64,000 nt of DNA from Planctomycetales bacterium (lineage in GTDB: Bacteria; Planctomycetota; SZUA-567): assembly GCA_025997475.1 (NCBI GenBank), contig BNUQ01000008.1:7870-71869 (forward strand), written 5' to 3'. Below the pieces are notes generated by a model that saw only the letters and a list, made by a program, of their open reading frames with translations, ran no database searches and had not been told where the DNA came from. Below are positions 17,889-25,202 of this stretch, piece after piece. Position 1 is the first letter of the stretch, and every line of letters begins with the position of its first letter. Both the position numbers and the translations under genes were made by a program.

Positions 17889-18003
17889 AGTTGATAGTTT
17901 GTCGTTGATAGTTTTGGGTTAGCGGAGTTTGCCTTTCAAATCCGCAAGCGTTCGCGAAGCGATTTTGACGATAAAAACTCTAACCCTGCCAACTACCAAC
18001 GCT
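17889..18003. repeat. Heptad/core element, AACTACC variant
   Basis: AGTTGATAGTTTG-type left arm, GCGGAGTTTG...CGTTCGCGAAGCGATTTTG core, right arm AACTCTAACC...CAACTACCAAC. Ends just before the PatB start. Confidence 0.65.
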
Positions 18004-18021
18004 GTTCGACAAGGGAAAATA

Positions 18022-19200
18022 ATGCTTTACGACTTCGATGAAATAATCGACCGGCGCGGGACGAATTCGCTGAAATATGATTTCGCCGCGGAGCGCGGGA
18101 TGCCGGCGGACGTGTTGCCGTTGTGGGTCGCCGATATGGATTTTCGCGCGCCGCGGGAGGTCTTGGACGCTTTGCGGGACGCGGCGGCGCACGGCATTTT
18201 CGGTTACAGCGACGATGGTGGTGGCGGCGGCGAAGCCGCGCGCGCGTGGTTCCGGCGCGAATTTGCCTACGACCCGCAACCGGAATGGACGGTCAAGTCG
18301 CCGGGCGTGGTTTTTGCCTTGGCGACGGCGGTGCGGGCGTTCACCGCGCCGAACGACGCTACGCTCATTCAGGAGCCGGTTTATTATCCTTTTTCCGGCG
18401 TCGTCACCGCCAACGGGCGGCGCGTCGTCAGTTCGCCGCTCGTCATTGACGCGGACGGTCGCCACCATATCGACTTCGACGATTTTGAGCGGCAAATTGT
18501 CGCGAACGACGTCAAATTATTTTTATTGTGCAGTCCGCACAATCCGGTCGGACGGGTGTGGACTTTGGCGGAATTGCAACAAATCGGCGACATCTGCCGG
18601 CGGCATCGGGTCGTCGTCGTCGCCGACGAAATTCATTGCGATTTTGTTTGGGACGAGAACCGGCACCGCGTTTTTTCGACGGTCGCGGATTTCGCCGATT
18701 TTACGGTCGTTTGCACGGCGCCGAGCAAAACGTTTAATCTCGCCGGTTTGCAAACGTCGAACATTTTTATCGCCGACGCCGGTTTGCGGCGGCGGTTTCA
18801 GCAGGCGCTCCGCGTTTCCGGTTATAGCCAGTTGAACCAACTCGGCTTGGTCGCGACGGAAAGCGCTTACCGGCACGGGCGCGACTGGCTGACGCAACTG
18901 CGAAAATATCTCGTCGCCAATCGCGATTTTATGCGCGATTTCTTGCGGCGCGAACTGCCGGTGGTAAAAATGACGCCGCTCGAAGGCACGTATTTGACGT
19001 GGGTCGATTGCCGTCCGCTCGGCTTCAGCCACCGCGAATTAAACGACCGCATTATTCAGCGCGGCAAATTGTGGTTGGACGACGGTTTGATTTTCGGCAA
19101 ATCCGGCGCGGGTTTTCAGCGCTTCAACATCGCCTGCCCCCGCGCCACGCTCGCCGAAGCGCTCAACCGTTTCGCGGGCGCGTTGGCGAAAGACAATTAA
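18022..19200 (+). CDS. PatB/MalY-type PLP aminotransferase (probable cystathionine beta-lyase)
   Basis: This fold-type I PLP enzyme resembles Bacillus PatB and E. coli MalY, which cleave cystathionine or cysteine C-S bonds. The start MLYDFDEIIDRRGTNSLKYD and LPLWVADMDF are hallmarks. The PLP lysine is in TAPSKTFNLAGLQTSN near residue 237, and CSPHNPVGRVW plus ADEIHCDFVW supply cofactor contacts. Length 392. I chose the ATG at 18022 (AAGGGA upstream) rather than an in-frame extension into the repeat. The gene is alone between the fab terminator and a repeat region. The family is firm, the exact substrate inferred. Confidence 0.92.
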   Translation: MLYDFDEIIDRRGTNSLKYDFAAERGMPADVLPLWVADMDFRAPREVLDALRDAAAHGIFGYSDDGGGGGEAARAWFRREFAYDPQPEWTVKSPGVVFALATAVRAFTAPNDATLIQEPVYYPFSGVVTANGRRVVSSPLVIDADGRHHIDFDDFERQIVANDVKLFLLCSPHNPVGRVWTLAELQQIGDICRRHRVVVVADEIHCDFVWDENRHRVFSTVADFADFTVVCTAPSKTFNLAGLQTSNIFIADAGLRRRFQQALRVSGYSQLNQLGLVATESAYRHGRDWLTQLRKYLVANRDFMRDFLRRELPVVKMTPLEGTYLTWVDCRPLGFSHRELNDRIIQRGKLWLDDGLIFGKSGAGFQRFNIACPRATLAEALNRFAGALAKDN

Positions 19201-19269
19201 AAATTAAGAATTAAAAACTGTGGAGTTTGATTTTCAAATTCGCTTCGCGCAATTTTTGCTAAATCGTTC

Positions 19270-19716
19270 CGACAGCCGCGCTGAAAGCGCGACATATATC
19301 AGCCCAGGGTGAGCGGCGACGTTCTATCAGCCGCGCCACCCTGGGTTTAAGCGGCGCGAAGCGCCAACCGCAATTGGACGGTTCGCCGCGTTTTGGCGAA
19401 CCGCTCTCGCCACCGCCGCGTTTGCCGCCGCCAACCGTGCGGCGGGACTGTCGGATGGTTTTATCAATCAACCGCTACCTATGGTGGCGGCACGGTAGAG
19501 CGTGTGCCTTACCCTGGGCTGATATATTAGACCTGTTCGACAACCAATTCGCGGCATCTTTTCGGTTAATTTTTCGTCCCGCTACGTCAAAATTCCTTGC
19601 AATACTCTCGGTATTGCTTCGTCATTTTTCCTTGCGGGACGGAAAATTAGACCCGAAAATTTGCTCGCTCTTGGTTATCGAACAGGTCTATTGCGCCCCG
19701 TTGGGGCGGCTGTCGG
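19270..19716. repeat. 285-bp palindromic element A, copy 1, interrupted by the MITE-like element
   Basis: Starts CGACAGCCGCGCTGAAAG and ends GGGGCGGCTGTCGG. Each side contains its own hairpin (CCCAGGG...CCCTGGG on the left; CCTATGG...CCCTGGG on the right), around a central GC-rich palindrome. It runs in opposite orientation to copy 2. Without the 163-bp insertion it is 284 bp. Confidence 0.8.
19528..19690. mobile_element. MITE-like 163-bp element, copy 2
   Basis: Terminal inverted repeats TAGACCTGTTCGACAACC and its near-complement at 19673-19690. Same length as copy 1 at 3048-3210 and in opposite orientation. The insertion splits the right arm of element A copy 1, between ...GATATAT and TTGCGCC, so it came later than that element. 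Confidence 0.88.
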
Positions 19717-19844
19717 AGTTTTGATTATCAAAGATTCGCTTCGTGCGCGTTTGCGGATTTGCCAATAAAAAATTCCATCACTACCAACTACCAACCACCA
19801 ACTAAAAACTCGCGTTTATTTACTTCCTTAAACTCGAAAAAACT

Positions 19845-20480
19845 ATGTCAAACCTCCTCTTTTATCTTTTGCTGTGTTACTTGGTCGGGTCGTTGCCGTT
19901 CGGCTTGTTCGCCGGTTTTTGCGCCGGCATCGACATTCGCCAAGCCGGTAGCGGCAATATCGGCTTCACCAACGTTTTGCGCGTTTGCGGCTGGAAATTC
20001 GGGTTGCCGGTGTTGTTTTTAGACGCGCTGAAAGGTTTTGTCGCGGCGTATTGGCTGGCGCATTGGTTTCTTGCCGGCGACTCGGCGTTGCCGTTTCACC
20101 AAGTTCTGGGCGGCTTGCTCGCGGTTGTCGGGCATAGTTTTCCGGTCTGGTTAAAATTTCACGGCGGCAAAGGCGTCGCGACCGGCGCGGGCGTGGCGGC
20201 GGCGATAATTCCGTTGCCGTTGTTGGTCGCGCTTATCGTTTGGCTGAGCGTGGTCGCATTGACGCGCTATGTGTCGCTCGGTTCGTTGGGCGCGGCGGTG
20301 GCGACCATCACGGCGCAAATCGTCTGCACGTGGGGCGACGTTTTGGCGCGGGAAAATTTACCGGCGCTGTTTCTCGCGGTGGCCATCGTCGCCATCGTCT
20401 TTCTGCGCCACCGCGCCAACATCGCCCGCTTGCGCCGCGGCACGGAAAATAAAATTTCTTTCGCGCGGAGCGGGCGGTGA
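19845..20480 (+). CDS. plsY: Acyl-phosphate:glycerol-3-phosphate acyltransferase PlsY
   Basis: PlsY is an inner-membrane enzyme that moves an acyl group from acyl-phosphate (made by PlsX) to glycerol-3-phosphate. The 211-residue protein has about five membrane segments and the three family motifs: GSLPFG with RQAGSGNIGFTNVLR, KFHGGKGVATGAG, and the late RHRANIARLRRGTE. No signal peptide. The C terminus runs close to a heptad element. Confidence 0.96.
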   Translation: MSNLLFYLLLCYLVGSLPFGLFAGFCAGIDIRQAGSGNIGFTNVLRVCGWKFGLPVLFLDALKGFVAAYWLAHWFLAGDSALPFHQVLGGLLAVVGHSFPVWLKFHGGKGVATGAGVAAAIIPLPLLVALIVWLSVVALTRYVSLGSLGAAVATITAQIVCTWGDVLARENLPALFLAVAIVAIVFLRHRANIARLRRGTENKISFARSGR

Positions 20481-20565
20481 AAAGTTGAAAGTTTAGCGTT
20501 GAAAGTTGAAATAACCGCGACCACAACTTTTAACGTCTCACTGCCCACTCCCTCCTCCAAAAAGG
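20480..20565. repeat. Heptad element between plsY and lgt
   Basis: GAAAGTT/GAGTTGA-type units followed by ACCGCGACCACAACTTTTAA and an AACGTCTCACTGCCC arm. Nearly the same centre (ACGCGACCACAACTTTCAAC) recurs at 28125-28150. Confidence 0.6.
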
Positions 20566-20574
20566 CGCTCCAAT

Positions 20575-21438
20575 ATGCCGGAAACCATTTACTACGACGC
20601 CGCGCTCGGCGTGGTTCACAATTTAGACCCGGTGTTGTTTTCGCTCGGTTCGTTGCAGATTCGCTATTACGGCGTGATTTTCGCGCTCAGTTTGCTCGCG
20701 GCGTTTTATCTGTGGCAATGGCAAATGCGGCGCGGCAACTATCCGCAAAAAACGATTGACGCGATTATCGTCTATGGCGTCGTCGGCACGATTGTCGGCG
20801 CGCGGTTGGGGCATTGCTTGTTTTACGAGTGGGAAGTGTATCGCGCCGACCCGTGGCGCATTTTGTATTTCTGGGAAGGCGGGCTCGCCAGCCACGGCGC
20901 GGCGGCGGGGATTTTATTGGCGCTCGGCGTCTATGCGCGGCGTTATCGCCTCAATTACTGGGAAATCGCCGACCGTTTCACGTTCAGCGCGGCGATTGCC
21001 GCCGCCGGCGTGCGCGTGGGAAATTTTTTCAATGCGGAAATCGTCGGGCGGATTACGGACTTCGCGGGCGGCGTCCGTTTCGTCCGCTACGATTTAGGCG
21101 CGTTGCCGCCGGCGGTGCGTGCGGCGGTCGATGCGCCCTTGCGGCATCCGTCGCAAATTTATGAATTTTTAATGGCGCTGGCGATTTTGGCGGGTTTGTA
21201 TTTTGCCGACCGCTGGGCGGGCGGGGAAAAACGTCCGCGCGGTATGTTGCTCGGCTTATTTTTCGGTTTGTATTTTGCGGCGCGGTTTAGCGTGGAATTT
21301 TTCAAGGAATATCAAACCGACTTGCGCGTCGCGCAGGGGCTGACGATGGGGCAATATTTGTCCATTGTCCCCTGCCTGCTCGGCTGGGCGTTATTCGCCG
21401 TCGCGTGGCGGCGGCGCAATACGGAAATTAAAAATTAA
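20575..21438 (+). CDS. lgt: Prolipoprotein diacylglyceryl transferase
   Basis: Lgt attaches diacylglycerol to the lipobox Cys of prolipoproteins in the inner membrane. The 287-residue polytopic protein has LQIRYYGVIFALSLLAAF, the GLASHGAAAGILLALG segment with the essential His, and VRVGNFFNAEIVGR, the Lgt signature. Length is normal. The stop codon lies inside a repeat: the last residues EIKN are encoded by GAAATTAAAAATTAA heptad DNA. The lipoprotein at 1460-2782 is a likely substrate. Confidence 0.96.
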   Translation: MPETIYYDAALGVVHNLDPVLFSLGSLQIRYYGVIFALSLLAAFYLWQWQMRRGNYPQKTIDAIIVYGVVGTIVGARLGHCLFYEWEVYRADPWRILYFWEGGLASHGAAAGILLALGVYARRYRLNYWEIADRFTFSAAIAAAGVRVGNFFNAEIVGRITDFAGGVRFVRYDLGALPPAVRAAVDAPLRHPSQIYEFLMALAILAGLYFADRWAGGEKRPRGMLLGLFFGLYFAARFSVEFFKEYQTDLRVAQGLTMGQYLSIVPCLLGWALFAVAWRRRNTEIKN

Positions 21439-21912
21439 AAATTACAAACCCAGGTTACGCGCGCCAAAAAATCGTAACTGATTTGACAAAAATAAAATCC
21501 TTAAAAAACGCCGTAGGCGTTTAATGTGAATAACGTCAAGCGACACGCGCCCTCGTCGCGCCGGTCGGGGATAACGCCGCCCAATCACCGAACCCCGAAG
21601 GGGGTCAACCATCGTTCAACCCCTGCGGGGTTGTGGTTGGTGGTGGCGTTTTCCCCGAGTTGCGCGGCGGATACCGCCTCGCCGCTACACCGTTATTCAC
21701 CTTAAGCCCCGGTCGGGGCTTTTAGCGGACACGTCCGCCGCGGCGGACGTTGATGATGACAAAATCGCGTAACATGAGTTTGTAATTTTTAATCGCTCTT
21801 TATTTCAGCGGTCAGCGAACAGGTCGATTAAATTTACGGGCGCTTTTCGTCGATATGAAAGGATAATTCTATTTGGCGCGGTCGCGCTTTCGGGTCGGTG
21901 TCGAGGTGGGCT
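21439..21912. repeat. Nested palindromic region (element C-like, copy 3) inside a heptad element
   Basis: Outer AATTAAAAATTACAAACCC and GAGTTTGTAATTTTTAAT arms (21424-21450, 21777-21800) enclose a 250-bp palindrome: GGCGTTTAATGTGAATAACG on the left, CGTTATTCACC and GGGGCTTTTAGCGGACACG on the right, with an inner GGGGATAACGCC/GGCGTTTTCCCC palindrome. The last part up to 21912 carries the GAGGT ribosome-binding site of the next gene. Confidence 0.7.
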
Positions 21913-24048
21913 ATGGATGATATTGGTCAAGACGATATTGATAAACTGCTCAACGATGCGATGAACGCCGGCAATGACAGCGGCACGGCTAATCAGGACG
22001 ACATCGACGCGCTTCTTGCCGCCGCCGCCGGTGACACTGCTTCCGCCGCCGACAGCGGCACCGCTAATCAAGACGATATTGACGCGCTCCTTGCGGCGGC
22101 CTCCGCGCCCGCACCGGCGAAGTCCGCCGCTTCTTCCGCCGCCTCTTCCGCCGACAGCGGCACCGCTAACCAAGACGACATTGACGCGCTCCTTGCGGCG
22201 GCGTCCGCGCCCGCTCCGTCCGCCGCGACTGCCGACAATAGCACCGCCGGTCAAGACGATATTGACGCGATGTTCGCGGCGGCGTCCGCGCCCGCGCCGT
22301 CCACTGATTCTTCCGCCGACAGCGGCACCGCCGGTCAAGACGACATTGACGCGATGTTCGCGGCGGCGTCCGCGCCGGCGAAGTCCGCCGCGCCGGCGCT
22401 AGCGGTTTCTTCCGCCGTCGTCGTCGATGACGACACCGTCGGTCAGGACGATATTGACGCTTTACTCGCGGCGGCGTCCGCCGATGCCGCGTCGCCGCCG
22501 GTCGATGACACGCCCGCCGGTCAGGACGACATTGACGCGCTCCTCGCGGCGGCCTCCGCGCCCGCGCCGGCAAAACCGGAAACCGCGGCTCCGGCGGCGA
22601 CCTCGCTCGACGAAATCGACGGTTTATTAAAAGAATCCGGCGCGGAATTTGCCGCCACGCCCGCCGCGGTCGCGCCGTCCGCGCCGCCTCCACCCGCTCC
22701 CGCGCCTGTAAGCAAGCCCGCGCTCCGCGTCGCGCCTAACGAGTTGCCGCGACCGCCGGAATTGACCGCCGACCAAATCGCCTCGTTGCAAAATTCATTG
22801 GCGTTGTCCGGCAGTTCCGGCGAGGTTGAAAGTATCGCCGGACAAATTTCCGAATTGTTGGGGCAACTGTCCGAGCGCTCGCGCCGCTATCAGTCCGCGT
22901 GGTTCGCCGCCGACCAGCAAGCGCGCGAACTCCGTTATCTCCACTCGGTCGGCGAGCAAAAAGTCGCCACGCTCGCCGCGGAAAAAGAAGGCGCGTTGCA
23001 GGAAGCCGACGCGATGCGCAAACAGTTCAGCCGCAGTGAAGGCGAAAAAATCGCGGCGAACGAAGCGCAACGGACGGAAATCGCGGCGTTGCAATCGCGG
23101 ATGCGCGAGCAGGAATCGCGCAATCAGATGTTGCTGAGCGAAATCGCCACGTTGAAAGACGAAATCGAGCGGGTGCATAATTCCGCGACCGGCGCCGATT
23201 TGGAAAGCCGCCGCGCCCGTTTTGACGTGGAGCGAATGACCGGCGAATTAAATTCCGAGCGGCAAGAGCGCTCGCGTTTGACGCGCGCCCTCGAAAATCG
23301 CGAAAAAGAATTGCAGGCGATGCAGGCGCAAGCCGCCGGACACGCTTCGACGTTGTTTCTCGACGAATTACACCGCTTGGTGCGCCGCTTGGAAAGCGAA
23401 CTCGATTTGCGCAACCGCGCGGCGAACGAAGCGCTCGCCGTTTTCGACCGGATGGAATTTACGCCGGAAATGCAGATTTACGCCGCGACCTTGCGCAGTT
23501 CGCTTTGCGCCGCGTCCGGTTTAAGCCCCGATGAAAACGACGCGCTCAAAGCCCTCGACGACGCGGGCGAGCGCCACACTATCGCGCCGCTCGAACCGGC
23601 GCTCGCGCCCGGCGAAGACACGTTTATCAAAGCGCTGACCCGCTACGATTTCGCCAAAGCGTCGGCGATTGCCAGCGCGCTCATGCGCGCCGGCAATCAA
23701 TCGCCCTACGCCTGTATGAAGGAAATTTATCGGTCGGACGCGCTGAAACACCCGGAAGTCAGCGTCTATCTCAACGAGTTGGCGTCGCTGTTGCGCGGCA
23801 TTAAAAGTTTGCAGGAGGCGAGCGACCGCAGTCGCGGACGGGAAGGCGAGCAGACCGAAAAAATGTTGGTGATGATGTTTGATTTGTTGCATACCTTGGT
23901 GCGCCTGAAATTGGTCGGGCGCGGCACGCCGGCGATTTGGGAATTTTTCCTCGAATTGCGCGGGCGGTTTAGTTTCCTCACTTCCGACCGCCAATGGCAG
24001 GAATACCGCGATAAAATCCTGACGCGCAAGGTCTCCGCCGCGGCGTAA
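21913..24048 (+). CDS. Protein with nine FliM-like QDDIDALL motifs and a coiled coil
   Basis: I do not know a named family. Residues 1-190 hold eight near-identical motifs of the form GQDDIDALLAAA or NQDDIDALLAAA, spaced by Ala/Ser/Pro/Thr linkers of 20-30 residues, plus a ninth divergent copy (SLDEIDGLLKES). The motif closely resembles the N-terminal CheY-binding peptide of FliM (SQAEIDALL). After a Pro-rich linker, residues about 290-480 form a long charged coiled coil, and the last 230 residues look like a helical globular domain (LFLDELHRLVRRLESELDLR onward). No signal peptide or membrane segment. I chose the ATG at 21913, which follows GAGGTGGG; a GTG at 21898 is in frame. A terminator follows. 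A role as multivalent scaffold for response regulators is inference. Confidence 0.85.
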   Translation: MDDIGQDDIDKLLNDAMNAGNDSGTANQDDIDALLAAAAGDTASAADSGTANQDDIDALLAAASAPAPAKSAASSAASSADSGTANQDDIDALLAAASAPAPSAATADNSTAGQDDIDAMFAAASAPAPSTDSSADSGTAGQDDIDAMFAAASAPAKSAAPALAVSSAVVVDDDTVGQDDIDALLAAASADAASPPVDDTPAGQDDIDALLAAASAPAPAKPETAAPAATSLDEIDGLLKESGAEFAATPAAVAPSAPPPPAPAPVSKPALRVAPNELPRPPELTADQIASLQNSLALSGSSGEVESIAGQISELLGQLSERSRRYQSAWFAADQQARELRYLHSVGEQKVATLAAEKEGALQEADAMRKQFSRSEGEKIAANEAQRTEIAALQSRMREQESRNQMLLSEIATLKDEIERVHNSATGADLESRRARFDVERMTGELNSERQERSRLTRALENREKELQAMQAQAAGHASTLFLDELHRLVRRLESELDLRNRAANEALAVFDRMEFTPEMQIYAATLRSSLCAASGLSPDENDALKALDDAGERHTIAPLEPALAPGEDTFIKALTRYDFAKASAIASALMRAGNQSPYACMKEIYRSDALKHPEVSVYLNELASLLRGIKSLQEASDRSRGREGEQTEKMLVMMFDLLHTLVRLKLVGRGTPAIWEFFLELRGRFSFLTSDRQWQEYRDKILTRKVSAAA

Positions 24049-24075
24049 CGATTTTCCAAAATAGATAAAAAACGG

Positions 24076-24110
24076 CAGGCAACGAACGCGCAGTTTGTTG
24101 CCTGTTTTGT
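24076..24110 (+). terminator. Terminator after the QDDIDALL-repeat gene
   Basis: CAGGCAACGAAC/GTTTGTTGCCTG stem (one G-T type mismatch), 5-nt loop, followed by TTTTGTTT. It starts 27 bp after the stop codon. Confidence 0.8.
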
Positions 24111-24230
24111 TTCGCCATTAACAATCTACGCTTTTCGGTTTATGAGTTCGGCGAGGAAGCCGGTTAAGGATTTTAGAAAATATTAAGATTCTTAAGACCC
24201 TTGAAAAACTTAAAATTCTTAGCGATTCTG

Positions 24231-24893
24231 ATGCCTCTGCCCGACAACGAAATCATTGCCGCGACCGCGCAGACGGTCTTGCGCGACCCGCAATACGCGA
24301 CCGCGGCGCAACCGGAAGCAATGCTGTTTTCGCGCTATCTCGCGCAAGCGTTGGACGCGGTGTTCAACCGGTTGCGCCCGTGGTTGGAGCAGGCGCAGGC
24401 GTTTTCGGAAAATTCGCCGACGCTGTATTACGTCGCGGTCGGCGTTTGCCTGTTGCTCTTGTTCGGCATCGGCGCGGATTTGGTTTATTCGCTTTATCTC
24501 GCCGCCCGCCGGCGGCGCGTCGAATTGTCGCTGACGGCGAGCGGCGAGTGCACGGCGGCGGATTATCTCGCGACCGCGCAAGAAGCCGCCGAGCGCGGCG
24601 ATTATCTCACCTCGCTTCGCGCCGTATTTCAGGCGACGCTCTGGCGGCTGGATAACGGCAAAATTCAACCGGCGGCGACCAATCGCCAGTATTTGCGCCG
24701 CTTTGCCCGCACCGCCGCCGAGACGCCGCTCCGCGCGCTCGTCAATTTGCTCGACCGCAAATGGTATGGCGGCGAGCCGTGCGCGCGCGCCGACTGGCAA
24801 ACGGCGCAAGCCGCCGCCGCGGAAATTGCGGCGTATATCGCCGCCAGCCATTATCAGGAACCGGAGATGCGTCCACGAATTGGCACGAATTAA
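24231..24893 (+). CDS. Membrane-anchored DUF4129 protein
   Basis: The 220-residue protein has one strong membrane helix near residues 68-90 (YYVAVGVCLLLLFGIGADLVY), a cytoplasmic basic stretch RRRR, and a C-terminal DUF4129 domain, recognisable by AAERGDYLTSLRAVFQATLW, TNRQYLRRF and LLDRKWYGGEPC. DUF4129 occurs at the end of transglutaminase-like membrane proteins and next to MoxR/DUF58 genes. None of those partners is adjacent here. I chose the ATG at 24231; a TTG at 24201 lies in repeat-like DNA. No good ribosome-binding site is visible for either. Confidence 0.75.
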   Translation: MPLPDNEIIAATAQTVLRDPQYATAAQPEAMLFSRYLAQALDAVFNRLRPWLEQAQAFSENSPTLYYVAVGVCLLLLFGIGADLVYSLYLAARRRRVELSLTASGECTAADYLATAQEAAERGDYLTSLRAVFQATLWRLDNGKIQPAATNRQYLRRFARTAAETPLRALVNLLDRKWYGGEPCARADWQTAQAAAAEIAAYIAASHYQEPEMRPRIGTN

Positions 24894-24975
24894 ACCGATT
24901 TTCACGAAACCGAGCGAAACGAAGGTTGGTGTGCTTTCCAAATTTCTTGTTTCTCACCGAGGCACAGAGGACGCG
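24883..24975. repeat. Partial CACAGAG-type repeat
   Basis: TCCACGAATTGGCACGAATT, the inverted form of the CTTCGCTTCGCTCGGTT motif, and TTTCTCACCGAGGCACAGAGG follow one another. It overlaps the 3' end of the DUF4129 gene, whose tail RPRIGTN is repeat-derived. Confidence 0.6.
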
Positions 24976-24995
24976 AATAAACTCCATTGCGAATG

Positions 24996-25136
24996 TTCTA
25001 TTCAATTGCCACGCCTTTTAAGGCGTGGTGGGCGGTCAAAAAAAAAGGGCTTTAGCCCAAAGAAAAAACTTTCGGCTAAAGCCGGTCATTTTTCCAACGC
25101 TATCCACGCGCGAAAGCGCGTGGCAATTGAATAGAA
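24996..25136. repeat. GGGCTTTAGCCC palindromic element, copy 1
   Basis: Ends TTCTATTCAATTGCCACG and its complement CGTGGCAATTGAATAGAA. Inside are CACGCCTTTTAAGGCGTG, GGGCTTTAGCCC and CACGCGCGAAAGCGCGTG hairpins. The 24894-25202 gap holds this and the preceding repeat, and no gene. A second copy is at 61921-62106. Confidence 0.75.
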
Positions 25137-25202
25137 CGGCAAATTGAATTTTTTTTTTAGATTACAAGTTAAGCAACAGGTTCAATAAAAGGAAATCAAC
25201 TT

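Larger units (their letters stand above)
19201..19844. other. Repeat-filled region between the aminotransferase and plsY
   Basis: No gene. Half a heptad/core element (19198-19262) is followed by the 285-bp palindromic element A1, itself split by a 163-bp MITE-like element, and then by the other half of the heptad element (19712-19820, with ACTACCA heptads). It is a nest of at least three repeat families. Confidence 0.8.
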
